Assembly (NCBI RefSeq): GCF_015706575.1 | Contig: NW_024037076.1 | Coordinates: 6,420,777 to 6,484,776 of the forward strand | Direction of reading: 5' to 3' | DNA length: 64,000 nucleotides | DNA from: Patiria miniata | Taxonomy: Eukaryota; Echinodermata; Asteroidea; Valvatida; Asterinidae | Made by a program: the position numbers and the translations under genes | Notes under the pieces: model-generated | Told to the model about the DNA's origin: nothing | Seen by the model: the letters and a program-made list of their open reading frames with translations, nothing else | The model's database searches: none | In this document: piece after piece, positions 57,601 to 61,890 of the stretch | Position numbering within the stretch: the first letter of the stretch is position 1 | Layout of the letters: each line of letters opens with the position of its first letter

Positions 57601-58825
57601 AAACTACACCAACTGATTTCTGCTGAGCCCTTTATTTAGCTAAGCAATATTTTCTGAGTAGATCCCTCCATAAAATTGGGTCCAAAACACTTCTCCTGTC
57701 AGCAATGCTTGACCAAAAACGACTACAGATAGACTTTAATGTGACTGCAGCTAAACTTTAAACTACACAATTCACAATCAAATCTGTGAGAAAAGTGCAA
57801 ATTTTAAGTGGATTCACAAGCTGGAGGGCCACAATTTGGTCAAAGTCATACCGAGTATCATTTTCCCTATCCTACTTTTGTTGGTTCCTCTGTTTATTTT
57901 TGTTGCCAACAGAATAACCTACACATGTCAACGTGGTGTGGCGTACTTTCACCAGAAGGGGAACCATTATGACAAAGCTGCCCAATTCAAAGCTTACAAT
58001 GATGAAACAATCACGCATGAGAGTCCAACGCTGCAAGTATCACAAGATGACTGTCAGGTAGGCAAGCTACTCAAGACAGCCCCCCCTTTCCTTTTCAGTA
58101 GATGACATGGACTTTTAAGAGAGTGGGTAATTTGTTACATTTCGAATCAATAACATATAGTTGGCACGAGATCAGCAGGCAGCAACGTCAGAAGTCACTT
58201 TCCTAGCCCTGACACTTTTTCCGATTTTCAATTCCCTTGTTTCATCACTGATCCAGTACAAATATTAAATCCTTTATAGACTAATCCGGCAACAACATGT
58301 AGAAGTCACTGCTGTGGTGGCACCACTCTCACACATATATTTTCCCTACCAAAATGCCTGCTGTTTCTCTAACTCAAACTCGATCCCACGACCTGCTTAC
58401 GAGAGCAGATGTCTTTACCACTCAACCATCAAGCTTCTCAGGTCAGCTGGCTGTAAGCTTGTGATTTTTTTTCTCGCAAGCCCTCGGACAACACCGAGTA
58501 TATACAGTGTTTCTTTAAAAAAAAAAATTGTTTTAAATATGTCAGTGAAGGGAAACCAATATTGAACACTTCCAACCTACGCACAGGTGTTGTGCTACCT
58601 AAATTATAGCTTCTAATTATAGTAGATTAGTAGATGCATTAGTCTGTTTTTTGGGTTGTTTTTTTTTCCAACCAGTCGGCACCCAAGAAGCAAAAGACCA
58701 CTGTCATGGAGTTGTCAACCAAGGTTGTTGAGCAGCTGCCCATCACCGATATCAACCCCCAGGGTTACAATAAGAACAAAGGCCAAGCCTTTGGCCTAGA
58801 GATTGGCGCTGTGTGTTTCCTATGA
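3374..58825 (+). CDS. TSPN-bearing fibrillar procollagen alpha chain, 46 exons (whole gene)
   Basis: This gene encodes a secreted procollagen chain that would trimerise through its C-propeptide in the endoplasmic reticulum and assemble into extracellular fibrils. Domains in order are a signal peptide, a thrombospondin-N-terminal (TSPN/LamG) domain, a Pro/Thr-rich linker, an acidic segment, a Gly-X-Y helix of about 1,016 residues and a COLF1 C-propeptide ending AVCFL. I placed exons by AG acceptors, GT donors, reading phase and motif continuity; most helix exons start on a whole Gly codon. TSPN plus COLF1 places it with the type V/XI or XXIV/XXVII-like chains. The lack of a minor N-terminal helix and the presence of helix imperfections lean towards the XXIV/XXVII-like group, but this is inference. 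Total length is about 1,613 or 1,680 residues depending on the exon 1 donor. A micro-exon could have been missed. Confidence 0.93.
3639..8900. other. Intron 1, left part
   Basis: No gene is recognised. It holds poly-G runs (near 6250, 6440 and 6525), a CpG-rich patch near 6720-6780, and a diverged direct repeat around 7340 and 7558 (AAGTACT-ACACAAAATTTTC). Confidence 0.5.
8503..8626. repeat. Local tandem duplication in intron 1
   Basis: CCCAATAAACATTCCTCTGA and CCCAATAAACATTCCTTTGA begin two diverged units of about 60 bp in tandem. Confidence 0.55.
8901..9440. mobile_element. Interspersed repeat, TTCATAAATACCT family, copy 1
   Basis: This intron 1 copy opens TTCATAAATACCTAAGACAG, shares TTCCTATTGGTCGAGAGCCC and TTAAACACTTTTCCAGTGTC with the copy at 38717, and reaches AGGTATTTATT near 9355. 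It then continues through a shared tail to CACACATTTATTCCCTTA. Inverted ends and lack of coding suggest a non-autonomous DNA transposon. The interior is CpG-rich. Confidence 0.7.
9441..12661. other. Intron 1, right part
   Basis: I see nothing I can name: AT-rich non-coding sequence with a C-rich patch around 10950-11080 and a poly-G run near 12630. Confidence 0.5.
12662..12963. mobile_element. Hairpin element enclosing a tRNA-like sequence
   Basis: Inverted arms of about 75-80 bp (TATAAACACTGTATACTCAG on the left and CTGAGTATACAGTGTTTATA on the right) flank a tRNA-like core on the minus strand and a GGTTCGAATC-containing loop. A short (ATTATC)n microsatellite follows at 12960-12985. The element lies about 115 bp upstream of exon 2. 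Confidence 0.75.
12754..12825 (-). repeat. tRNA-like sequence (SINE or tRNA pseudogene)
   Basis: The minus strand has TGGTCGAGTGGTAAGACGTC (A-box-like) and GGTTCGAGTCCC (B-box-like) at tRNA spacing, with an anticodon-like stem CTGC/GCAG. The anticodon loop counts to eight rather than seven bases and the acceptor stem is weak. I therefore call it tRNA-derived rather than an active tRNA gene. Confidence 0.65.
13078..13225 (+). CDS. Procollagen exon 2: start of TSPN domain
   Basis: This exon encodes (D)[12 protein letters not shown], then a stretch ending [10 protein letters not shown]. It matches the opening of fibrillar TSPN domains (the 'VDVLKAL' region, a Cys, then the segment before the first core strand). 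The acceptor is CCCACAG and the donor is AG/GTAGAC, leaving a split Arg codon. The phase matches either form of exon 1. A 9.4 kb intron separates it from exon 1, the longest in the gene. Confidence 0.88.
13544..13708 (+). CDS. Procollagen exon 3: TSPN domain core
   Basis: The translation begins [20 protein letters not shown] and contains [19 protein letters not shown], matching the 'FPEDFSILFTVKP... LLSIYNEHGIQQIGVEVG' strand pattern of collagen TSPN domains. It starts in phase 2 after exon 2 and ends TCATACAG/GTATGT with another split Arg codon. One Cys (NMCEIQL) is visible. Confidence 0.9.
13769..14240. mobile_element. Long inverted-repeat element in intron 3
   Basis: A 472 bp element whose arms of about 75 bp begin ACTTTTTGATCACAACACTA and include TTTCGACGGAAACTCTGGTC on the left, complemented near 14160-14240 on the right. 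A poly-C run lies inside. Class unknown. Confidence 0.75.
14241..14827. other. Intron 3, right part
   Basis: The 587 bp between the inverted-repeat element and exon 4 hold nothing I recognise. Confidence 0.5.
14828..15023 (+). CDS. Procollagen exon 4: TSPN domain, W-H motif strand
   Basis: The exon carries [16 protein letters not shown], the family's conserved 'DGKWHRVAISVE' strand, then [12 protein letters not shown], the 'MIVDCKKK' strand with its disulphide Cys, and [11 protein letters not shown] for the 'ITVFGTRIL' strand. It starts with the last base of a split codon and ends on a whole Leu codon before GTGAGT (phase 0). These motifs make the TSPN call secure. Confidence 0.93.
15400..15466. 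repeat. Small tandem duplication in intron 4
   Basis: GTTAAAGCTATTAAATATAA occurs twice with a four-base difference, followed each time by ATATATT. Confidence 0.55.
15550..15964. mobile_element. PIF/Harbinger-like MITE (TAA target site)
   Basis: A 415 bp element in intron 4 with ends GGCGAGCCATCAGAT and (complement) GGCGAGCCCTCAAAT, flanked by TAA on both sides. The subterminal motif AGACCGTTCG occurs in both arms. A 3 bp TWA duplication and GG-initial ends suit PIF/Harbinger. It is GC-richer than its surroundings. Confidence 0.7.
16334..16420 (+). CDS. Procollagen exon 5: end of TSPN domain
   Basis: This 87 bp, phase-0 exon encodes [20 protein letters not shown], then YFQCENQIE. It matches the closing '[20 protein letters not shown]...DCD' segment of TSPN domains, with the paired Cys residues in place. 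The acceptor is TGTGCAG and the donor GAG/GTAAGA. Confidence 0.88.
16512..16888. mobile_element. MITE-like inverted-repeat element in intron 5
   Basis: A 377 bp element with arms of about 33 bp: TTTATATAACTGACATACAG on the left and its near-complement at the right end. The interior is GC-rich and alternating (GCGTTGCGCGTGTTCAGCG). The stretch ATTTGATTGGTGG also occurs, slightly changed, near 1668. Confidence 0.72.
16889..17011. repeat. Short hairpin inverted repeat adjoining the intron 5 element
   Basis: CAAATATTGAGTGGCT and GGGAGGAATATTAT are repeated in inverted order as ATAATATTCCTCC and GAGCCGCTCAATATTTG about 50 bp later. It forms an imperfect hairpin of about 120 bp. Confidence 0.55.
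17693..17995 (+). CDS. Procollagen exon 6: Pro/Thr-rich variable region
   Basis: About 101 codons rich in Pro, Thr, Glu and Val (for example [12 protein letters not shown] and [16 protein letters not shown]) make a probably disordered, possibly O-glycosylated spacer between the TSPN domain and the helix. This equals the 'variable region' of TSPN collagens but is short for the family. The acceptor is ATTTTCAG. The donor is uncertain: GGG/GTGTGT after 17995 and ATG/GTTGGG after 17989 both keep phase 0; I prefer the first because it fits the donor consensus better. Confidence 0.8.
17996..18960. other. Intron 6
   Basis: I see nothing recognisable beyond a poly-T tract near 18640 and an inverted pair (AGAGCAAGAACCCTTGCTCT) near 18882. 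Confidence 0.5.
18961..19086 (+). CDS. Procollagen exon 7: acidic non-collagenous segment before the helix
   Basis: This 126 bp, phase-0 exon between TTCTACAG and CCT/GTAAGT encodes 42 residues, from [16 protein letters not shown] to [10 protein letters not shown]. It has one PGLPPG stretch but no Gly-X-Y run. The second half is acidic and hydrophobic ([15 protein letters not shown]). It occupies the site of the N-telopeptide and propeptide junction. I see no clear procollagen N-proteinase site. Confidence 0.82.
19301..19799. mobile_element. Palindromic MITE, Tc1/mariner-like (TA target site)
   Basis: A 499 bp near-complete palindrome in intron 7. It starts CAGGGTGAATTAAAAAAA, ends TTTTTTTGACTCACCTTG, and is flanked by TA on both sides. 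Each arm is close to 245 bp with scattered mismatches, meeting near 19555 (the arms share GTTCTTTCAGCAAAA and its complement). It has no coding capacity. Confidence 0.85.
19858..20117. mobile_element. Possible GC-rich MITE in intron 7
   Basis: The 14 bp inverted ends CTTTAACCAGTTCA and TGAACTGGTTAAAG bound 260 bp of GC-rich sequence. Inside is a direct repeat, GCGAGGCCGGAAATATC and GCGAGGCCAGAAATATC. Confidence 0.45.
20430..26023 (+). CDS. Procollagen exons 8-14: N-terminal part of the triple helix
   Basis: The exons are 20430-20534 (TTY, then Gly-X-Y), 21158-21318, 22052-22105 (54 bp), 22967-23065 (99 bp), 23953-23997 (45 bp), 24976-25074 (99 bp) and 25967-26023 (57 bp). Apart from the 161 bp exon 9 they keep phase 0, and the 54/45/99 sizes are the fibrillar-collagen exon unit. 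Imperfections are GLM-VP-GHQ at the exon 8/9 junction, GTA-AQP-GSP in exon 11 (Gly to Ala), and [10 protein letters not shown] in exon 14. Most donors are GTAAGT or GTGAGT. Confidence 0.92.
20535..23952. other. Introns 8-11
   Basis: Between exons 9-11 I find only a poly-G run near 20732, a CpG-rich patch at 22470-22600, and non-coding sequence. Confidence 0.5.
21158..21318 (+). CDS. Procollagen exon 9: helix exon one base short of 162 bp
   Basis: The exon opens in one frame with [11 protein letters not shown] and ends in another with [19 protein letters not shown]. The frames meet at a run of five C (21196-21200). A sixth C would make the exon 162 bp, exactly three 54 bp units, with unbroken Gly-X-Y. 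I see no alternative acceptor that avoids the switch and keeps the upstream triplets. A base-calling or assembly error is the simplest reading; a real frameshift allele is possible. Confidence 0.8.
24204..24640. mobile_element. Inverted-repeat element with reiterated GTCAGTTCGTGAAAAC motif
   Basis: A 437 bp element in intron 12. Ends are ATTCGTCACCAACACCACTA and (complement) ATTCGTCACCGACACCACGA. The motif CAGTTCGTGAAAAC, or its complement, recurs about five times inside in both orientations. Class unknown; no coding capacity. Confidence 0.72.
25075..25966. other. Intron 13
   Basis: Nothing is recognised apart from a poly-G run near 25682, a tandem AAAAGGGGCACTTGCAAACC pair (25699-25740), and a poly-C run near 25840. 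Confidence 0.5.
26113..26686. mobile_element. Possible MITE in intron 14
   Basis: TTAAAGGGCACTGCC on the left and AAGTTCCCTTTAA on the right form a short imperfect inverted repeat around 574 bp. Only the ends support it; no target-site duplication is clear. Confidence 0.4.
26833..27253. mobile_element. Tigger/pogo-like MITE ending 22 bp before exon 15
   Basis: A 421 bp element with ends CACTGGAACGCCGCTATA and (complement) CAGTGGAACGTCGCTTTA and TA on both sides. The 'CAGTGGAACNNCGCTATA' terminus is typical of pogo/Tigger-type mariner relatives. Its right TA (27254-27255) is 20 bases from the first base of exon 15, so only the pyrimidine tract and AG of intron 14 are outside it. Confidence 0.78.
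27276..31201 (+). CDS. Procollagen exons 15-21: uninterrupted helix
   Basis: The exons are 27276-27374 (99), 27492-27590 (99), 28193-28300 (108), 28671-28724 (54), 29172-29270 (99, donor GTCAGT), 30433-30477 (45) and 31049-31201 (153 bp). All keep phase 0 and perfect Gly-X-Y. With exons 22-23 and the start of exon 24 this gives the longest unbroken stretch in the molecule, about 280 residues. It contains acidic and basic triplets such as [14 protein letters not shown] and GFRGDRGQP. Exon 15 begins 22 bases downstream of a DNA transposon. Confidence 0.93.
27591..31048. other. Introns 16-20
   Basis: A stretch at 27743-27785 (TTGAGGGGGTACTTG) matches one at 20300, suggesting another dispersed repeat family. 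Poly-G and poly-C runs lie at 29820-29850 and 30070-30125. No genes other than the collagen exons. Confidence 0.5.
31278..31497 (+). repeat. Penelope-like element: 5' terminal repeat (220 bp)
   Basis: This is the first of three near-identical 220 bp copies, running from CTAACAAGAGGATTTG to CCCTTTTCCAAAC. It contains two short hairpin-forming inverted repeats: AGAGGATT with AATCCTCT near its start, and TTATGTCC with GGACATAA around a loop of about 20 bases. It differs from the 35404 copy by one internal T/C change and the final base. Confidence 0.9.
32401..32408 (+). promoter_or_regulatory. TATA-like site before the element's first ORF
   Basis: ATATAAAC lies 43 bp upstream of the ATG at 32444. 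The position fits a core promoter with a leader of only 10-15 bases. This is inference from spacing alone. Confidence 0.35.
32444..33088 (+). CDS. Penelope-like element ORF1, 214 residues, unknown function
   Basis: The open frame encodes a Ser/Lys-rich N-terminus ([20 protein letters not shown]), a Ser/Asp-rich acidic stretch, and a helical, possibly coiled-coil region with leucines and charged residues (for example [19 protein letters not shown] and [20 protein letters not shown]). The basic end, GTKRKRQY, looks like a nuclear localisation signal. I recognise no catalytic domain. It precedes the RT region by about 175 bp on the same strand, so an accessory role for the element, perhaps nucleic-acid binding or multimerisation, is a guess. 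Confidence 0.6.
   Translation: MSKLSKSKSSKKNKSSQPPPSPSSSMSSGIPCGQQSPTSISSDDESLLLSCELDSGPSTSRITPTTVSHKLSEERFKLVKLLSENVNKLTSAKSHITRQIRLLSRSIETSTPPPYIEVNLRPPRPHRSLKFQSAFQDRWSNLQKRTSLLFTRVTLEEYQHQLHYTEAQLTNARRSAQEQLADFEGQDHTTAQQLLSFFTRPHQPTRGTKRKRQY
33264..35248 (+). pseudogene. Penelope-like reverse transcriptase region (fossil, looks broken about once)
   Basis: The upstream part has the Penelope-type motif [18 protein letters not shown] (the 'DKG' region) after a basic N-terminus. The downstream part carries the palm motifs [10 protein letters not shown] (motif A, catalytic Asp), [13 protein letters not shown] (motif B) and [13 protein letters not shown] (motif C, paired Asp), then NYLDLTIF, a [18 protein letters not shown] segment, and the thumb-end [20 protein letters not shown], all typical of this family. 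I see no GIY-YIG or Cys-rich linker after the thumb. The span occupies more than one frame, so this copy is probably not functional. Confidence 0.82.
35404..35623 (+). repeat. Penelope-like element: 3' terminal repeat (220 bp)
   Basis: This is the second copy of the 220 bp repeat, about 155 bp after the end of the reverse transcriptase frame. It runs directly into an A-rich spacer (about 18 bp) that separates it from the third copy. Confidence 0.9.
35642..35861 (+). repeat. Penelope-like element: tandem third repeat (220 bp)
   Basis: This third direct copy differs from the second at two internal positions and the last base. The arrangement of repeat, A-rich spacer, repeat resembles the partial tandem pseudo-LTR structures known for Penelope-like elements. 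I see no clear target-site duplication around 31278-35861. Confidence 0.88.
36209..36552. repeat. Direct repeats in intron 21, right of the Penelope-like element
   Basis: GCACATTTTGAACGGGTACT near 36209 recurs as GCACATTTTGAACGAGCACT near 36528. Between them two tandem units of about 45 bp share CTCGACCAT, TTGAAGGGG, GATC and GTGAGGTG. Origin unknown. Confidence 0.5.
36865..41133 (+). CDS. Procollagen exons 22-27: central helix
   Basis: The exons are 36865-36918 (54), 37545-37598 (54), 37946-38089 (144), 39988-40041 (54), 40537-40590 (54) and 41026-41133 (108 bp). The only helix break is GDN-ALD-GYA in exon 24 (Gly to Ala). Exon 27 ends in an unusual Gly-rich stretch, [18 protein letters not shown]. 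Intron 21, just upstream, is 5.7 kb and contains the Penelope-like element. Confidence 0.92.
38717..39325. mobile_element. Interspersed repeat, TTCATAAATACCT family, copy 2
   Basis: This intron 24 copy of the 8901 element has ends TTCATAAATACCTAAG and AGGTATTTATGAA (39181-39193). Its tail (39192-39325) is a strong palindrome whose arms include ATTTAAAACCGGTGTGAGTC and AGACTCACACCGGTTTTAAA. A 5' fragment of a third copy starts near 39545. Confidence 0.72.
39690..39850. repeat. Degenerate GTACTCG minisatellite
   Basis: Repeated GTACTCGTACTC and ACAAGTACTCG units with mismatches fill about 160 bp of intron 24. Confidence 0.7.
41506..42168. mobile_element. Palindromic MITE, Tc1/mariner-like (TA target site)
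   Basis: A 663 bp element in intron 27 with ends CAGGGTGAGTAAAAAAA and TTTTTTTTACTCACCCTG, flanked by TA. The long arms include ATTGCTCAATTCGTTCAAAG and its diverged complement near 42017-42036. It belongs to the same family as 19301-19799 by its ends, with different internal sequence. Confidence 0.83.
42391..43046. mobile_element. Inverted-repeat DNA transposon remnant (GGACTCCCTATTATCGCGG ends)
   Basis: Intron 27 has GTCGGACTCCCTATTATCGC at 42392 and the complementary end ATACCGCGATAATAGGGAGT at 43023. About 655 bp lies between. The termini resemble Tc1/mariner-type ends. No transposase is visible. A near-repeat of the end (CCCTATTATTGCGGCATG) follows the left terminus. Confidence 0.7.
43616..47062 (+). 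CDS. Procollagen exons 28-33: helix with Gly substitutions
   Basis: The exons are 43616-43834 (219 bp, the largest helix exon, donor GTGCGT), 44452-44613 (162, AAG acceptor), 45395-45448 (54), 45836-45889 (54), 46388-46495 (108) and 46955-47062 (108 bp). Imperfections are GEE-SPM-GER (Gly to Ser) and a one-residue insertion GPQ-Y-GGL in exon 28, GPP-APP-GFP in exon 32 (Gly to Ala), and GRQ-NRR-GFK in exon 33 (Gly to Asn). Exon 33 is very basic ([20 protein letters not shown]), which could bind anionic glycosaminoglycans; that role is inference. Confidence 0.92.
44777..45242. mobile_element. TCATGGAAAA-type interspersed repeat, copy 1
   Basis: An intron 29 repeat from AGGGTTTCCAAAGTCATGG to TTTCTGTGGGAACACT. 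It shares GCAGTCTTCCAGTTTGCA and GCATGTATGCTC with the copy at 62366. Inverted ends suggest a non-autonomous DNA transposon. Confidence 0.68.
45890..49605. other. Introns 31-35
   Basis: Apart from the collagen exons, nothing I can name; a purine-rich run sits near 47990-48020. Confidence 0.5.
47814..54184 (+). CDS. Procollagen exons 34-41: C-terminal helix end and C-telopeptide
   Basis: The exons are 47814-47918 (105), 48873-48977 (105), 49606-49677 (72, AAG acceptor), 50236-50292 (57), 51197-51310 (114), 52663-52734 (72), 53060-53104 (45) and 54086-54184 (99 bp). Breaks are frequent: [60 protein letters not shown] and GPGPGSI. Exon 41 ends the helix with four GPP triplets, the C-terminal clamp of fibrillar collagens. 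It continues as a Thr/Pro-rich telopeptide, [20 protein letters not shown]. Confidence 0.91.
50031..50075 (+). repeat. tRNA-like 5' half (SINE fragment)
   Basis: GGCTGGATAGCTCAGTTGGT with downstream GGCCTGGGATCAAG resembles the 5' half and anticodon arm of a tRNA, but no B box follows. It is probably the head of a SINE within intron 36. Confidence 0.5.
50293..52265. other. Introns 37-38, left of the 52.3 kb element
   Basis: AT-rich non-coding sequence apart from exon 38; nothing recognised. Confidence 0.5.
52269..52636. mobile_element. PIF/Harbinger-like MITE (TTA target site) ending 26 bp before exon 39
   Basis: A 368 bp element with ends GGCCCCCCAAAAAAGTCTCC and (complement) GGCCAAAAAAAAAGTCTCCG, both continuing GTTTCTGGTATG. 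It is flanked by TTA at 52266-52268 and 52637-52639. Exon 39 starts at 52663, so the intron's pyrimidine tract begins almost where the element ends. No coding capacity is visible. Confidence 0.8.
53105..54085. other. Intron 40, with a hairpin
   Basis: A short hairpin lies at 53262-53330, where TGCCCTCTGGAGAC is complemented by GTCTCCACAGGGCA. No gene is seen in the rest. Confidence 0.5.
54185..55798. other. Introns 41-42
   Basis: No repeat family is recognised. A possible optional exon at 54752-54793 is discussed in the findings. Confidence 0.45.
55116..58825 (+). CDS. Procollagen exons 42-46: COLF1 C-propeptide
   Basis: The exons are 55116-55212, 55799-55905, 57323-57456, 57913-58057 and 58676-58825 (stop TGA). 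Phases 1, 0, 2 and 0 agree at the joins. Landmarks are [34 protein letters not shown] (the calcium-binding D-x-N-x5-D pattern is kept), [50 protein letters not shown] and the family ending [10 protein letters not shown]. Only six Cys are present. By alignment to known C-propeptides the two at positions C2 (LC, here KS) and C3 (GC, here GS) are Ser. The usual N-glycosylation site (NIT) reads EIT. An RKR tribasic lies in exon 42 before the domain. Confidence 0.93.
56044..56598. mobile_element. MITE-like inverted-repeat element in intron 43
   Basis: A 555 bp element with ends AAGGTAGAGTATATCATTTG and its complement CAAATGATATACTCTACCTT. The interior has GTGCGCGCAAGC-type CpG-rich sequence. No target-site duplication is obvious and no protein is recognised. 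Confidence 0.72.
56890..57267 (-). mobile_element. Penelope-type GIY-YIG endonuclease fragment, antisense in intron 43
   Basis: The minus strand encodes [20 protein letters not shown], then [19 protein letters not shown], the GIY-YIG core with its Tyr, Gly and Glu-containing helix and the upstream Cys pair typical of Penelope-like elements. Further along the same strand is [14 protein letters not shown], resembling the family's C-terminal segment. No reverse transcriptase remains: collagen exon 44 lies about 56 bp beyond the fragment's upstream end. It is an old truncated copy in the opposite orientation to the intron 21 element. The left boundary is approximate. Confidence 0.75.
58370..58560 (-). 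repeat. Second tRNA-derived repeat related to the 12.7 kb element
   Basis: The minus strand has TGGTTGAGTGGTAAAGACAT and GGGATCGAGTTTG at A-box/B-box spacing (about 58376-58430). Rightwards on the plus strand come GAGTATATACAGTGTTTCTT and GTCAGTGAAGGG, matching the right arm at 12.9 kb. It lacks a clear left arm. It lies in intron 45, ending about 115 bp before exon 46. Confidence 0.6.
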
Positions 58826-61800
58826 GGTGACAGCCTTTACAACAAAGAGGTCAGAGAAATTTGGATTTGAGTTGGCACAAAAATGTCTCGAGGTATGTCA
58901 TACATAAGCACATCATTAGATATCAGTCTTTTGATGCACAAAAGCAGATTCAATCCATCGTGTAGCTGATAACACTGTCTATCTGTTGATCAACGTAAAG
59001 AAGGCGGCACCATTACGCAATTTAAGTCTGATGGGCCAAAATAAACACCAGAAATTTGATTGTAGTGAAACCCACATTTTTTGTAATTATAGAGGCCTCA
59101 GATCTCTGGACATTAAAAGATGCATGGTTCAAGATCCCTCTCATAGTGTTTCGATGTCTGATAATTTTTTAGGGGGTTAAACCATAGAGCTATATTAAAT
59201 TACTAGAGCGCTTACTCCCCATTCTTGCGCGCGGAGATGCTTTGAAGCCGTCCTGGGAGCAGACATTTTGAATTCATGTGCGTGTTTGTAGAACATAATG
59301 AAATGAGATGGATTGAATTTTGAAAGTGTACTCTACATGCAACGCGCAAGTAGAACATACGAAAACTTCTTAAGCGTGTCATGACAGTTAAAAAAACCCG
59401 TCACGGCGAAAAGCATCTGCAGCGAATACGCGCACGCATTGCGCTGTTTGCGTAGAGCAAAATGACACGCACATTTGATGATCGTGCGCATCGGTTTCGG
59501 GCGTATCAGCTTCAATGACACACCGGTATGGAATACAAATGCAGATATGCAAATAGCCGTACAAAAGCTGTACAAATTTTCTAGTTCTCCATAGGTTTGT
59601 GTACAAACATGGATGCGCCCAGCAGGCATTACTTTGTACACGTGAGTTAGCACTCTAGTAATTTAATATAGCTCTATGGGTTAAACCAACTTACATGCAC
59701 TTTTCAGTTCTTAGCTTGTTATGGTGGAATTTGGTTCTCTGGCCTGAAATGTGGTAAAGAGCAACCTAGTAAATATAGGGTACCCTAAGGAAGATTAAGC
59801 ATTTAATGAATGCTGTAGTGTAAGTACGGTTGTGAAGCTAATCTAAAATATGGTTTTCATTCAACCTACCTCCTAATACACTGCCCAAGTCCGACATCTC
59901 CTCCCCAGGGCAAGCTCACTTCCTTGACAGCGGTTCATGCACGTTCCTTAACGACTCATTCCACTCACATTTAACACACATGATCACAGACAGCAATTTT
60001 ACATCCTATTTTTATAGAACATTTTCACAACTTGGGTTTACAACTGCCATAGTGAAACGTTGTGTTTATCTGGAACGCTGCAGTGCATGTGAAACAGTAA
60101 CTATAGTTGCACCAAGTGAGTGATGTCATGACTTCGGCAGCATATCCCATATAAAAAATGTGAGGCTACATAAAGAAATACCTCTCTGTGGCACTTGATA
60201 TCACATGCTTCATTCATAAAGTACTTATATCCATATCCATCAGAGGCATGTCAATCCATGACTCGGTTGATAGTATGGCAACAAGTTTTTAAGTAAATAT
60301 TTATGAAATATGGAATTTTGTAAGAAAATATTTGTTTCATAGCAGTTGACGTTAGTGTTTTCAGTATCAATGCCTTAAAGCTTTGTATATGCACTGCTTG
60401 CTGGTAATTGGCTGGTCTAGTTCCAGTAGTTGTAAGTGATAGAAATCATGAATGAGATATGCAAATAGATGGGCGGAGCTTGTATTTTTTCGTGCATCTT
60501 TAAAGCAGAACTATGAATGTAAGAAGTTCCCTAATTATGGGCATCACTTGACACAACTACACAAAGATGTACTTGAGAGCATTTCAAATGAACATTCCAT
60601 TTTTTAATGTCTTACTGCCATTTCTTGCCTACTTTGGTTTACATTTATTCAAAGCTTTTATAACAAAATGTATACAGCCATTCTGATTAATAATGCAACA
60701 AATATAAATATATATATAAATCTGAAACATATTTTTACAATAAATGTATAACAGTGGTAGGTATCATATAACGGTGGCTAATTTTGGTTCCCACAAAAGC
60801 TGCAATTTCATTATCTAATCTTTTTCAATATGCAAGCTATATACTAAAGAACTTCTGTTGTATAACTTTCAATTTTTCTTAATTGAAATTTATGTCTGAT
60901 TTTTTTAAAAAGTTGGTTAGCATACATAACTCACAATGTACGCGTGCATAAAGGGCAGATATATGAACACTGGAATTATATTTTGGCTAGCTCAATTTGA
61001 TTTTCAAATGTGTTTAAAAAAAACTACAGTTGACAGTCAGCCATGTTCTTCAGTCATAAAACCTTTATTTCACTTTTGGACTAATTTACGAGCCAATTTT
61101 CTCAGCTTTAAATGACCTCAGTTTCTTCTATTCTTTTTAATTGTCCTCTTGAGTTGGAATTATCTTTACCGCTAATCAAGTTGGTGTAATTTTCTGTGCA
61201 TTTTATACTTTGACCGCAAGGTTATCTCTTAGGAAATAGTATGCAGAAAGCTGGTATATTTTGTTTAGATATTTGTTGATATCCAACTTTGCTGAAACAC
61301 TTGCATGCCTATCTTTTGCGCTTGTTGTTGACAGTATTGCTTTTTAGAAAAAAAGAATATGCTCTTGATTTTTTTAATATTAAAATAACTGCCACATTGG
61401 GTTGTATTTGAATTGTTGATTACTTTATTTGAAATTATTAAAGTGACACTGTTGGTATTTGAGCCAATGATCACTGAATCAGAGCAACAAGCAACAGACA
61501 TTCTACGATGTTCTTCATTGCATGGTGAGTATTGACTACCATTTTTTTGGTATCATTCCCATTCTTCAGAAAATTTTGATCAAAACAGGATGTGTGTCGT
61601 CAATCATATGACTTTACTAGATAATGTCTTGAACTAGTAATGAGCTAGATGATGATGATGATGATGATGAGTAATGAAACATTTATTGTTAATATTTTCA
61701 ACCATTTAGAGTGATAAACAAAATGGTCTTAAACAAAAATAAGAAAAAAAATTTTGCTACATTCAAAATTTATGATTTTGTTTTTGTCATACTAAGTAGT

Positions 61801-61890
61801 TTTTCTATTTTGTTAAGTGCACATAAGTCTTAATTTAAAACCATCAGCTGGGTTTGTTGTCATTGGCTGTGTATTATGCCACTACCAAAA
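58826..61890. other. Collagen 3' UTR and flank
   Basis: The sequence after the stop codon holds the 8-bp-target-site MITE and AT-rich DNA. An AATAAA at 60739-60744 is one possible poly(A) signal, but the transcript end cannot be fixed. A (GAT)n microsatellite lies near 61648. Confidence 0.45.
59183..59678. mobile_element. MITE with 8 bp target-site duplication
   Basis: A 496 bp element downstream of the collagen stop. Ends are CATAGAGCTATATTAAATTA and its complement TAATTTAATATAGCTCTATG, with perfect flanking 8 bp repeats GGTTAAAC at 59175-59182 and 59679-59686. An 8 bp duplication points to the hAT superfamily. The interior is CpG-rich and non-coding. Confidence 0.85.
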
